Assembly (NCBI GenBank): GCA_007751255.1
Contig: CP036296.1
Coordinates: 1,798,001-1,862,000 of the forward strand
DNA: 64,000 bases
Source: Engelhardtia mirabilis
GTDB taxonomy: Bacteria; Planctomycetota; UBA1135; GCA-002686595
Reading direction: 5' to 3'
Of the stretch, positions 28,852 to 36,873 are shown piece after piece. How positions within the stretch are numbered: position 1 is the stretch's first letter; each line of letters starts with the position of its first letter. A program made the translations under genes and the position numbers. The notes under the pieces were generated by a model. That model was given only the letters and a program-made list of their open reading frames with translations, made no database searches and was not told the DNA's origin.

Positions 28852-29580
28852 TCAGTTCGCGTACTTGATGCCGCAGCCGTAGGAGCGGGTCTCCTTCGGC
28901 TCGACGTCATTGCCCTGCAGCAGGGCATCGAGGGTCACCGCGACGTAGTTCGTCGCCCCCTCGAGGGTCGCGGGGCTGGGCGAGGCCTGGTCGTCGATTG
29001 CGCCGCGGTAGACCAGGCGACCCTCGCCGTCGATCACGCACATGTTGGGCGTGGTGCGAGCGTCGTAGGCCTTGCCGACGATGCCGGTCTCGTCCAGCAG
29101 CACCGCGGTTGCGGCGATGCCCTGGTCGGCGATGGCGGCGTTCCAACCGGCGCTGTCCAGGTGCCCCTGCTTGCCCGGGCCCGACGAGCTGATCGTGAGC
29201 CAGGTGACGCCTTCGCCCGTGTAGCGTTCTTGCAGCGCCTGCATGTTCCCCGCGCCGTAGTGCTTCTTGACGAAGGGGCAGTCCAGGTTGACCCACTCGA
29301 GCACCACCGGCTCGCCGCGGAAGTCCGAGAGCTCGTGGCTGACGCCCGCGGAGTCGACCAGGCGGAAGTCCGGGGCGGCGCTGCCGAGCTCGGCGACGCG
29401 GACCTCTCCGAGCAGGGCCGGCGCTGCATTCGAGCCGACCTCGAGCGCCTCGCTGTCGGCGGAGGATCCGTGGACCTGGCCCGCCGCGCTGCGGGGGGCG
29501 TCTTCCCCCGACTTGCAGGCGGTCAGGGTCAGGGCGAGTGCGGCGGCGAGGGTCGTTGCGCGGAGGGTGTGCTTCTGCAT
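28852..29580 (-). CDS. Thioredoxin-fold (redoxin/AhpC-TSA-like) lipoprotein
   Basis: 242 residues. The signal peptide ends with lipobox LTAC (Cys22). A redoxin domain starts at about residue 65: GSAAPDFRLVDSAG, ELSDFRGEPVVLEWVNLDCPFVKKHY, TWLTISSS, DETGIVGKAYDARTTPNMCVID, and LVYRGAIDD. The active region has a single Cys (DCPFV), not the CXXC of thioredoxins, so it may act as a peroxiredoxin-like or modified thiol protein. A late YGCG gives another Cys. Probably anchored in the periplasm. It lies between the unknown gene at 28056 (convergent) and the gluzincin-like gene. Confidence 0.85.
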   Translation of the reverse strand: MQKHTLRATTLAAALALTLTACKSGEDAPRSAAGQVHGSSADSEALEVGSNAAPALLGEVRVAELGSAAPDFRLVDSAGVSHELSDFRGEPVVLEWVNLDCPFVKKHYGAGNMQALQERYTGEGVTWLTISSSGPGKQGHLDSAGWNAAIADQGIAATAVLLDETGIVGKAYDARTTPNMCVIDGEGRLVYRGAIDDQASPSPATLEGATNYVAVTLDALLQGNDVEPKETRSYGCGIKYAN

Positions 29581-29721
29581 GGTGGGGCCGATCTGCCTCG
29601 GGAGGGGGGCCGCATCGGTGGGCCGCTGGGCGGCCGCGGTACCAGAGGCGCCGAATCGGCTGCCATACAGATAGATCCACCGGACGCCCGCGTTCCAGGC
29701 CCCAAGGGCCCGATTGGGCCC

Positions 29722-30912
29722 TCAGTGGCCCGCGGAGACCGTGGGCGCCAGGGTGGCCGCGGGCTGGACCGGCGAAACGCGCCCCTGGTCCAGCGGCAGG
29801 TCCTGCACCAGCCCCGCCGTCGGCCAGCGCCTGCTCAGCTCGTCGGCGATGCCCGGCATGGCGGCCAGGTGGACGGTGCTCCCGTCGTGCAGCAGCACCC
29901 GCGGGTCCAGGGCTTCGAGCATGCCGGCGGCGCCCAGATCGCCGTACTTGGCGGAGAAGACCTGGGTCGCCAGGTAGGCGTGGAACCCGGGCACGAGCTC
30001 GCGCCAAGCCTCGAACTCGGCCGGCCCGAGCAGCTCGGTGGGGGCGGAGCGCAGAGAGATGACGTCGTCGATCCCGGCCGCCTCGGCCAGCCACTGGTAG
30101 GGCACGACGGTGTGGCCTTCGTCCGCGGCTCGCAGGCACAACTCGTGCAAGTAGCCGAGGCCGTGCCGCTCGCGAATGCGCTCGACGACGACGAAGCCGA
30201 TCCCGTAGAAGCAGTCGGGCAGGCGCTTCCAGCGGCGCTTGAGCGAGAGCGTGTCGTACGACAGCAGCTCCTCGAGGTTCACCTCGGCGCCGCCGCGGTC
30301 GTAGTGGAAGTCGATCTCGAGCCGGCCGTCGTGGGGGTCGCCGGGCGGCGCGTCGTACTCGACCGTGAGCGGCATGCGCCCGCAGAAGATGCTGCCCTCC
30401 ACCGCGCGCAGGGCGCGGATGCGCGCCGAGGCCTCGGGGGTGAGCTGGGCCGCGACGACGTCGCACAGACCTTCTTCGAGCGCGCCCGGGAGGGTCTTCC
30501 AGTCCGGACCCACCAGCGCGTGGACCAACTCATGGGCCAGGAACCACTGGGGGAACTCGGTGTCGCTGCGCAGGTGGATGCGGCCGCGCTGGTTGTCGTC
30601 GCCGACGAGCGTGAAACCCTTGACGGTGCTCGGCACCACCTGGCCCATGCGGTGCCGCAGCTCGTGCTGCACCCAGACCTCGGTCTCGCGCTGCTCGGTT
30701 CCCGGCAGGACCTCGAGGATCCGCGGCTGCAGCTCGCCGACCAGGTCGCCGAAGCGCACGGCCTCGGCCTGGGACTCGGCGCGCACCAGGCCCCAGTCGT
30801 GGCTGACCGCCATGGGCGGGGCCGGAGCGGCGCAGGCGCCCAAGAGCGCTGCCCCCGCGAGTGCGAGGGTCAGTCGGCGCAGGCCCGCGATCCTGGTGTG
30901 AAGCTTCCCCAT
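29722..30912 (-). CDS. Lipoprotein with gluzincin-type (HExxH...E) peptidase motif
   Basis: 396 residues from the ATG at 30912. Signal peptide with lipobox LLGAC (Cys27). The zinc-protease motif is intact: AHELVH (His127, Glu128, His131), followed by EEGLCD with the third ligand Glu147. This is the peptidase-MA-like arrangement. A central region (200-270) includes an Asp/Glu-rich strand and VNLEELLSYDTL. No homologue is named with confidence. It probably acts on periplasmic protein or cell-wall material. A TAGGAT hexamer lies about 37 nt upstream on the minus strand and may be a -10. Confidence 0.75.
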   Translation of the reverse strand: MGKLHTRIAGLRRLTLALAGAALLGACAAPAPPMAVSHDWGLVRAESQAEAVRFGDLVGELQPRILEVLPGTEQRETEVWVQHELRHRMGQVVPSTVKGFTLVGDDNQRGRIHLRSDTEFPQWFLAHELVHALVGPDWKTLPGALEEGLCDVVAAQLTPEASARIRALRAVEGSIFCGRMPLTVEYDAPPGDPHDGRLEIDFHYDRGGAEVNLEELLSYDTLSLKRRWKRLPDCFYGIGFVVVERIRERHGLGYLHELCLRAADEGHTVVPYQWLAEAAGIDDVISLRSAPTELLGPAEFEAWRELVPGFHAYLATQVFSAKYGDLGAAGMLEALDPRVLLHDGSTVHLAAMPGIADELSRRWPTAGLVQDLPLDQGRVSPVQPAATLAPTVSAGH

Positions 30913-31089
30913 CTCGACCGGGCCCCGAGGGCACCCGAGGAATCCTACCCCCCTGCGCCGCCCACGGATGCTCGCCCGACCGCGAGTACGTTGCTTGCGA
31001 GGTCGAGCGTGGCCCCGGGCGGGAAGAACTTTCGCGTCCCGCGCCACCGGTCGGGCCCGCCGTCGTCGGCCGGCCCCCGGGGTGGGGCA

Positions 31090-32412
31090 TTACAGCGCCT
31101 GGTTCAGGATCACCAGGGCGGTGCCTGGAGCCAGGGCCAGCTGTCCGGATTCGACCTCCACCAGCACGCCCTGCAGCGGCAGGGTCGCCCCGCCGAAGCC
31201 GGGGGCCTGCAGCGGCACCGGGATCGGCTGGATGGTCGTGCCCGACCCGGGCAGGGTCCATGGGCCGACCAGCGCGAGAACCTGACCGAGCATCAGCGGC
31301 GCCGGCTGGACCTCGAGAGGCAGCCAGGCCGCCGGCGCTCCGACCAGGCCGAAGGCCAGGTCCCCGGGCTGGCCGCTGAACTCCAGGCGGGCGTTGTTGC
31401 CGCCGCGCACCGGGCCGTTGACCGAGAAGCCGCGCGCCGAGCCGGCGAGCTGGACGACCTCGTGGGGTGCGCCCGATTCGATCAGCAGCGCGTCGCCGGC
31501 ACCGCCTGGTCCCGCGCAGGGCGACGCGCCCCCGCCGCCGCCCGCCGCGGAGTGGTCGCGCAGGGTCAGCTCACTGCCGGACTCGAAGAAGGGCACCCCA
31601 GTCGCCGCGACCGCGCGAACCCCCGAGCCACCATCGCCTCCGTCGCCGCACTCCAAAGGACCCAGCGGCGGGATGAACACCTGCCCCCCCTGGCCGCCGG
31701 AACCGCCGGCCGAAGAGCCGCCCGCGACGAAGGCCTCCGACGAGACCAGGCGCAGGCCGTCGCCGCCGTCCGCGCCCGACGACGAGCTCTCCGCGGGCGC
31801 GTGCCCGCCGTTGCCGCCGACCAGGTCGCAGTCGAAGACGGCCAGGCGCGAGCCGCGAACGTGGACCGCGCTGCCACCTGCCGCGGGCGGGCCCACGAAG
31901 CCGGTGGTGATGCTGTCCCCGGCCGTCACCGTGCAGCGCGCCAGCAGGACCGCCTCGGATTGCTCGATCCGCACGGCGTCCTCGCCAGCGCCGGTCGACG
32001 CCGAGGCGACGAGCAGGCAGTCCTCCAGCCACACGCTCCCCGCGCAGCCCAGGATCTCGACCACCTTGGCCCCCGACACGCCCACTTCGAGCCCGCGCAG
32101 CACGACCAACTCACCGGTCGGCACGCCGCTGACGATCCAAGGCGCGGCCACCCGAACCGAGGCGTCCGCATCGGCGACCACCGTCAGCCCCACGCCGTCG
32201 ATCGACAGGCTCCCGTAGTCCCCCGCTCGCACCAACACCACGTCCCCCGGCCCGGCCGCGTCGACCGCCGCCTGCAGCTCGGTGAAGTCCACGCCGCTCC
32301 CACCGTCGTCATCCACCACCCAAACGGTCCCAGCAGCGGCCACCGGGACATGTGCCGCCGTGCAGCCAGCGATCAGGAGTCCGGTCCAAGCGCGAGAGTC
32401 GAGTGCATTCAT
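31090..32412 (-). CDS. Secreted beta-helix protein with Gly/Ala-rich repeats
   Basis: 440 residues; signal peptide-like N-terminus (WTGLLIAGCTAAHVPVAAAG). It opens VWVVDDDGGSGVDFTELQAAVDAAGPGD, the typical start of planctomycete-type pectin-lyase-fold proteins (key part DFTELQAAVDAAGPGD). Strand repeats follow (VLRGLEVGVSG, VWLEDCLLVAS, VLLARCTVTAG, LAVFDCDLVGGNGG). A Gly/Ser-rich stretch (about 200-300) includes SSAGGSGGQGGQ and AAGGGGGAS. The last 90 residues (IPVPLQAPGFGGATLPLQGV ... ALVILNQAL) resemble the C-terminal domain of the 62441 protein. Probably exported; ligand unknown. Confidence 0.82.
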   Translation of the reverse strand: MNALDSRAWTGLLIAGCTAAHVPVAAAGTVWVVDDDGGSGVDFTELQAAVDAAGPGDVVLVRAGDYGSLSIDGVGLTVVADADASVRVAAPWIVSGVPTGELVVLRGLEVGVSGAKVVEILGCAGSVWLEDCLLVASASTGAGEDAVRIEQSEAVLLARCTVTAGDSITTGFVGPPAAGGSAVHVRGSRLAVFDCDLVGGNGGHAPAESSSSGADGGDGLRLVSSEAFVAGGSSAGGSGGQGGQVFIPPLGPLECGDGGDGGSGVRAVAATGVPFFESGSELTLRDHSAAGGGGGASPCAGPGGAGDALLIESGAPHEVVQLAGSARGFSVNGPVRGGNNARLEFSGQPGDLAFGLVGAPAAWLPLEVQPAPLMLGQVLALVGPWTLPGSGTTIQPIPVPLQAPGFGGATLPLQGVLVEVESGQLALAPGTALVILNQAL

Positions 32413-32824
32413 CGAAGTCTCCGAGGGGTCGAGGTCGAGCGCCAGCGGTCAAGCCCGCAACGCCCCCTGGTCGCCCCGAAGCCCCCCGTTACGCCCGCCC
32501 AGCCACCAACGGCGACCCGCGGCCACGAGCGACCCGCCGGCGATCACCAGCCAGCCGTCCTGACCCAACTCCCGCGCAAATGCCGGGCGACTCCAGCCGC
32601 GTCGCCCTGCGAAGACCATCCGGCGACCCGCCACCGATCGCCGCCCTACCTGAGGAGTGGGGCACCGGCGGCAGCGCGCTCACGACGAACCGCGACCGAG
32701 CGCCATCAGCCGTGAACCGTAGCGCCTCTTCCGCCAGCACCGATTCGCCCGCCGCGCAAGATCATCGCCGAGAGATCACGATCGCCCGCTCTCTCAGATC
32801 ACCAATAGCCGGGCCCACACCGTG
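32413..32824. other. Intergenic region without a supported gene
   Basis: 412 bp upstream of the beta-helix gene. Several overlapping short frames exist on both strands, but none shows a recognisable domain, signal peptide or consistent codon use. No RNA gene or terminator was recognised. Confidence 0.4.
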
Positions 32825-32894
32825 AGTCGCACGCAGTCGCACGCAGTCGCACGCAGTCGCACGCAGTCGCACGCAGTCGCACGCAGTCGGGCGC
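32825..32894. repeat. 10-bp tandem repeat, unit AGTCGCACGC
   Basis: Six perfect head-to-tail copies (32825-32884) are followed by one degenerate copy (AGTCGGGCGC). There are no spacers, so it is not a CRISPR array. It lies in a gene-free stretch next to larger repeats; replication slippage would readily change the copy number. Confidence 0.95.
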
Positions 32895-32948
32895 GAGCCA
32901 TGCACCAACAACCACCAGCGCTCCGCATTCCGCATTCCGCAGTCACAC

Positions 32949-33226
32949 CAATGCTCCAACGGCGCCAGCCGTTGGGCCAAGAGGCACCGTCAGGCGTGAC
33001 GCCGTCGGCACCGACCAGCAGACGGCCCGGCGACAGCTCCGCTGTCGCCCAGCCGTCAGCTCGTCGGCGCCGACGGGGTCACCCCAATGCTCCAACGGCG
33101 CCAGCCGTTGGGCCAAAAGGCACCGTCAGGCGTGACGCCGTCGGCACCGACCAGCAGACGGCCCGGCGACAGCTCCGCTGTCGCCCAGCCGTCAGCTGGT
33201 CGGTGCCGACGGCGTCACGCCTGACG
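32949..33226. repeat. Two-copy 136-bp repeat with hairpins and a perfect 31-bp inverted repeat
   Basis: A unit starting near 32949 recurs at 33085 (offset 136 bp) with few differences. Each copy has a hairpin CCAACGGC/GCCGTTGG with a GCCA loop (32956-32975 and 33092-33111), and GGCGACAGC/GCTGTCGCC with a TCC loop (33029-33049 and 33165-33185). In the second copy the latter is enclosed by a perfect 31-bp inverted repeat (33124-33154 and 33196-33226). The matching outer arms of copy one are degenerate on one side. The right arm runs into the end of the radical SAM gene. This resembles REP/BIME-like or miniature mobile repeats. Confidence 0.9.
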
Positions 33227-34787
33227 TGTGGTCGAGCTCGATCTGATCCGCCTGCGTCTGGCGGGAGAGCTTGACGTAGACGTCGAACAGCTTCTGCTCG
33301 ATCGGGAACTGGTAGTTCCCCGTACGAAGGCGCCAGCCGGAGATGTGCTTCATCGCCTTGCGCACGACGTTGGAGCCTTCGCTCACGAGTCCGTCGTAGA
33401 AGGACGAGGTCGAGCCGTAGCGCTTCCAGGTCTCGATCACGTCGTAGGGCAGGCCCACGTCGTCGACCGCGTACTTGTACTCGAGGCAGGAGCCCCATTC
33501 CTCGAGGGTCGTCGGCGGCTTGTAGCCCATCGCGACGGCCTTGTTGTACTCCTCCGACCCGGGGATGGCGCGGAAGGGGAAGACGTCCGAGGCGGAGCCG
33601 GGGAACTTCTCCTTCATCAGCGCGGCGCGGCGGATGGTGGCCATCATCTCCTCGCGGGACTCACCGGGGTAGCCGATGATCCACGTGGTGCCGGTCTGGA
33701 TGCGGCGGTCGTAGATGCGACCCAGGGCGAACTCGAGGTTGTTCTCGAGGTCGATCTTCTTCTTGATCCGTTCCTGCCCCTCGGCGGAGCCGGCCTCGGC
33801 GCCGAGCACGACCAGGTGGCAGCGGCTCTCCTTGAGCAGGTCGACCGACGGCTCCTTGTAGCGCGCGATGGTCTCGATCTCGTAGGTGGCGTTCCACCAG
33901 AAGGGGCGTCCGGCCTCGAGCAGGGTCTCGCACCACTCGTTGGAGCGCTTCTCCGCCACGCCGAAGTTGGCGTCCTGGAAGCGCATCACGTTGAAGCCGA
34001 AGCGGTCTTGCAGCTCGAGGATCTCCTCGGCCAACTGGCGCCCGGGGATCGCCTTCCAGCGTCGTCCGGTGACGATCGGCGAGCAGCAGAACGTGCAGGG
34101 CTCGGGGCAGCCGAAGCTCGAGAAGTGGCTGAAGCCGCGGTACGGCGTGCCGCGCGGCATGTCGAAGGGGTCGGGCAGCTTGTGCCGCACCTTCGCCAGG
34201 CCGGGGTTGTTCTGGCGGTCGACGTAGGCCTCGTAGTCGAGCAGGTGCCACGGCACCGGCGCGAACTCCTCGAAGCCGACCACCGGGCGGTGGTCGGTCA
34301 TGACCATCTTGCCGTCGCGCCACAGGGCCAGGCCGGCCACGGCGTCGAGGGGCTCGCCGGCGTCGAGGGCCAGGACCACGTCGCGGAACAGGGTCTCGCC
34401 CTGGCCGATGCCGACCGCGTCGGCAATTCCGGAGCTGAGGTACAGCTCGGGCGCGACCGAGGGGAACCAGCCGCCCCAGATCATCGGCAGCTTGGGGTAC
34501 TTGGCCCGGATGCGCTGGGCGACGCGCGCGCCGTGGGTGACCTGGAAGCCGAGGATGCAACTGCTGGCGAAGAGCAGCGCCCCGTCGCACAGCTCGTCCA
34601 GCCGCTCCATGTAGTCGTCGTGGATCATCGCGTCGACGATCTGGACGTCATAGCCCTCGGACGCGGGCCAGGCGGCGATCTGCAGCAGCTCGAGCGGCAA
34701 CAGATCCGCGCTCACGCGCACACCCTGGTCGGGGTCGGCGCGGTGGGGCAGGAACAGGACGATGCGCTTGGAGGACTGACGGATCAT
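33192..34787 (-). CDS. B12-binding-domain radical SAM protein (copy 1)
   Basis: 531 residues. The N-terminal half is a cobalamin-binding-like Rossmann region (KRIVLFLPHRADP, DVQIVDAMI, SCILGFQ, PMIWGGWFPS, GIGQGET). The radical SAM cluster motif is CPEPCTFCCSP (CxxxCxxC), followed by FQDANFGV, LGAEAGS and WIIGYPGE barrel strands. The family includes BchE-like enzymes; the substrate is unknown. The start MIRQSSKR is the one conserved with the neighbouring paralogue. The last ten residues (SGVTPSAPTS) are encoded by an arm of the repeat at 33124-33226 and have no counterpart in the paralogue. Confidence 0.9.
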   Translation of the reverse strand: MIRQSSKRIVLFLPHRADPDQGVRVSADLLPLELLQIAAWPASEGYDVQIVDAMIHDDYMERLDELCDGALLFASSCILGFQVTHGARVAQRIRAKYPKLPMIWGGWFPSVAPELYLSSGIADAVGIGQGETLFRDVVLALDAGEPLDAVAGLALWRDGKMVMTDHRPVVGFEEFAPVPWHLLDYEAYVDRQNNPGLAKVRHKLPDPFDMPRGTPYRGFSHFSSFGCPEPCTFCCSPIVTGRRWKAIPGRQLAEEILELQDRFGFNVMRFQDANFGVAEKRSNEWCETLLEAGRPFWWNATYEIETIARYKEPSVDLLKESRCHLVVLGAEAGSAEGQERIKKKIDLENNLEFALGRIYDRRIQTGTTWIIGYPGESREEMMATIRRAALMKEKFPGSASDVFPFRAIPGSEEYNKAVAMGYKPPTTLEEWGSCLEYKYAVDDVGLPYDVIETWKRYGSTSSFYDGLVSEGSNVVRKAMKHISGWRLRTGNYQFPIEQKLFDVYVKLSRQTQADQIELDHTSGVTPSAPTS

Positions 34788-34909
34788 CGCGCGGGCTGGG
34801 CCAGGGGAGGGGCGGCGTGGTGCGGAGCGGCGCGTTGGCGCGCGGCTCGCTTCGGATCGGCGCGAATCACGCCGATCGGGGCCCCGGCCGGGCGGGGCCC
34901 CAGTAGTTC

Positions 34910-36526
34910 TCAGTTCGCGGCCGAGGCCATCTTGGCTCCGTGCGACTCCGGCTGAAGCTGCTGGTAGTCCTCGGAGACGTCTTCGGCGGCCGCTTGCCGC
35001 TGCCCGGACACGCGCACGTACAGGTCGAACAGCTTCTGCTCGACCGGGAACTTGTAGTTGCCGTTCCGCAGACGCCAGCCGGCCATGCGCGACAGGGACT
35101 TGCGGACCCAGTCCCAGCCCTCCTGCACGTGCATGTCGTAGATGGCCGCCGTGTTGTTGTAGCGGCGCCACTCCTCGCGGATGGCCTCGGGCAGGGGCGT
35201 GTTCTGGGCGTTGTACTTGTACTCGAAGCACATGCCCCACTCGTGGAAGTCCTTCGGGGCCTGGTAGCCCGCCTTGACCGCCTCGTCGAAGTCGTGGGTG
35301 CCCGGGATCGGACGGAAGGGGTAAACCTCCGAGCCGGCGATCGGGAACATGTGCTTGATCATCGCGGCGTGCTTCAGCGTCGCCGCCATCTGCTCTTCGG
35401 TCTCGCCGGGGTAGCCGATGATCCAGAAGGTGCCGGGGATGATGTTGCGCTTCGCGAGGGCGCCGATCGCCTCGGGGATGTGCCCGAGCTTGATCTTCTT
35501 GCCGATCTGCGTCTGCATCTCCTGGTCGCCGGTCTCGGCGCCCAGCCACAGCAGGTGGCACTTCGACTCTTCGAGGAGATCGAGCGTCTCCTCCTTGTAG
35601 CGCATGATCGTTTCGATCTCGATCGTGCCGTTCCAGTGGATCGGGACCTTCAGGTCGACGAGGGTCTCGCAGAACTCCTTGGTGCGCTTCTCGGCCACGC
35701 CGAAGTTGGCGTCCTGGAAGCGCAGCACGTCGAACTTGAAGCGCTGCTGCAGCTCGGCGATGTCCTCGGCCAGCTCCTTGCCGCCGATGGCCTTCCAGCG
35801 CCGACCGGTGAGGCGCGGCGAGCAGCAGAAGGTGCAGGGCTCGGGGCAGCCGAAGCTCGAGAAGTAGCTGAATCCGCGCGGCGGGTTGTCGGGCGTCCAG
35901 TGGCCGGGCAGCGGGAAGCGGTGGCGCACCTTCATGCGCGTCGGCGTGGTCTGTTTGACGGCGTACTTCTCGTAGTCGAGCAGCTCCCACGGCACGCGCT
36001 CGAACTGGTCGAAGCCGACCACCGGGCGGTTGTCCGTGTAGACGACCTTGCCATCGCGCTTGATCGCGAGGCCGGGCACGGAGTCGAGCGGCTCGCCGCA
36101 GGCCAGGGCCTGGACGACCTCGCGGAAGGTCAACTCACCCTGCCCCAGGCCGACCGCGTCGGCGATGCCGCTCTCGAGGTACATCTCGGGGGTCACGCTG
36201 GGGAACCAGCCGCCCCAGATGATGGGCAGGTCCGGGTACTTCTCGCGCACGGCCTTTGCGACGACGTAGCCGTCGTAGACCTGGTAGCCGAGGATGCACG
36301 AGCTGGCGAAGCAGAGGGCCCCGTCGCAGGCCTCGAGGACCTTGGCGATGTAGTCCTCGTCGACCATCGCGTCGATCATCACGACCTCGTGGCCGTCGGC
36401 GATCGGGCCGGACGCGATCTGGAGCAACTCCAGGGGCAACAGGTCGGCGCTGAAGGTCTCTCCACGCGAGGGGTCAGCCCGGTGGGGAAGGAACAGGACG
36501 ACTCTCTTCGACTTGGCCTGGATCAT
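34910..36526 (-). CDS. B12-binding-domain radical SAM protein (copy 2)
   Basis: 538 residues, tandem paralogue of the protein at 33192-34787. It has the same order of landmarks: KRVVLFLPHRADP, VVMIDAMVDEDY, SCILGYQ, PIIWGGWFPS, GLGQGE, then CPEPCTFCCSPRLTGRRW with the CxxxCxxC cluster ligands, FQDANFGVAEKR and WIIGYPGE. The start is MIQAKSKRVV at 36526. The 122-bp gap to copy 1 suggests co-transcription. The two C-termini differ: this one ends in a Gln/Glu-rich tail. The reaction is unknown; retention of both clusters and domains suggests both copies are active. Confidence 0.9.
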   Translation of the reverse strand: MIQAKSKRVVLFLPHRADPSRGETFSADLLPLELLQIASGPIADGHEVVMIDAMVDEDYIAKVLEACDGALCFASSCILGYQVYDGYVVAKAVREKYPDLPIIWGGWFPSVTPEMYLESGIADAVGLGQGELTFREVVQALACGEPLDSVPGLAIKRDGKVVYTDNRPVVGFDQFERVPWELLDYEKYAVKQTTPTRMKVRHRFPLPGHWTPDNPPRGFSYFSSFGCPEPCTFCCSPRLTGRRWKAIGGKELAEDIAELQQRFKFDVLRFQDANFGVAEKRTKEFCETLVDLKVPIHWNGTIEIETIMRYKEETLDLLEESKCHLLWLGAETGDQEMQTQIGKKIKLGHIPEAIGALAKRNIIPGTFWIIGYPGETEEQMAATLKHAAMIKHMFPIAGSEVYPFRPIPGTHDFDEAVKAGYQAPKDFHEWGMCFEYKYNAQNTPLPEAIREEWRRYNNTAAIYDMHVQEGWDWVRKSLSRMAGWRLRNGNYKFPVEQKLFDLYVRVSGQRQAAAEDVSEDYQQLQPESHGAKMASAAN

Positions 36527-36873
36527 GAGTTGGGGGGGTCGCGCTCTCACTGGGCCACCGCGTCCTGGCGGACCGGCGCCGATACATGGGCGCCCGGCCG
36601 CGGGCAGCGGTCGGGCCCGTCTAGGCGGGTCTTGCGCAGATGCGGGTGGGCGGTAGACCCTTCCGTCCACGTCAAACTACTCGGCCCCTCGGCGCACTGG
36701 CGGATTTTTCCACCGAATGAGGTGCTGCGAAGGGCTCATCGACCGCGGCCGCGGCGCACCCGAAGTCGATCGTCAGGACGCGACTCGGGGCCCGCGAAGT
36801 TGCCCAGTCAACCGTCCGGCGGCGAGCGCGGCCGACTCCGCTCGGATCGGGTTCCCCGCCTCGCCGCGATCGC
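36527..36873. other. Intergenic region, nothing recognised
   Basis: 347 bp between the start of radical SAM copy 2 and the end of the degenerate-peptidase gene. I see no protein-like frame, RNA gene or strong hairpin. It should contain the promoter of the radical SAM pair. Confidence 0.4.

Noticed and set aside
28732..32715. 1327-residue plus-strand open frame
   Set aside because: Antisense to the redoxin, gluzincin-like and beta-helix genes, which show clear domains. The composition is shadow-like, without motifs.
32825..32894. CRISPR-like repeats
   Set aside because: Units are 10 bp and contiguous, without spacers, and no cas gene is near.
32762..32980. 72-residue minus-strand frame across the 10-bp array
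   Set aside because: Its sequence is mainly repeated CDCVRLRATA from the tandem array; no start context or homology.
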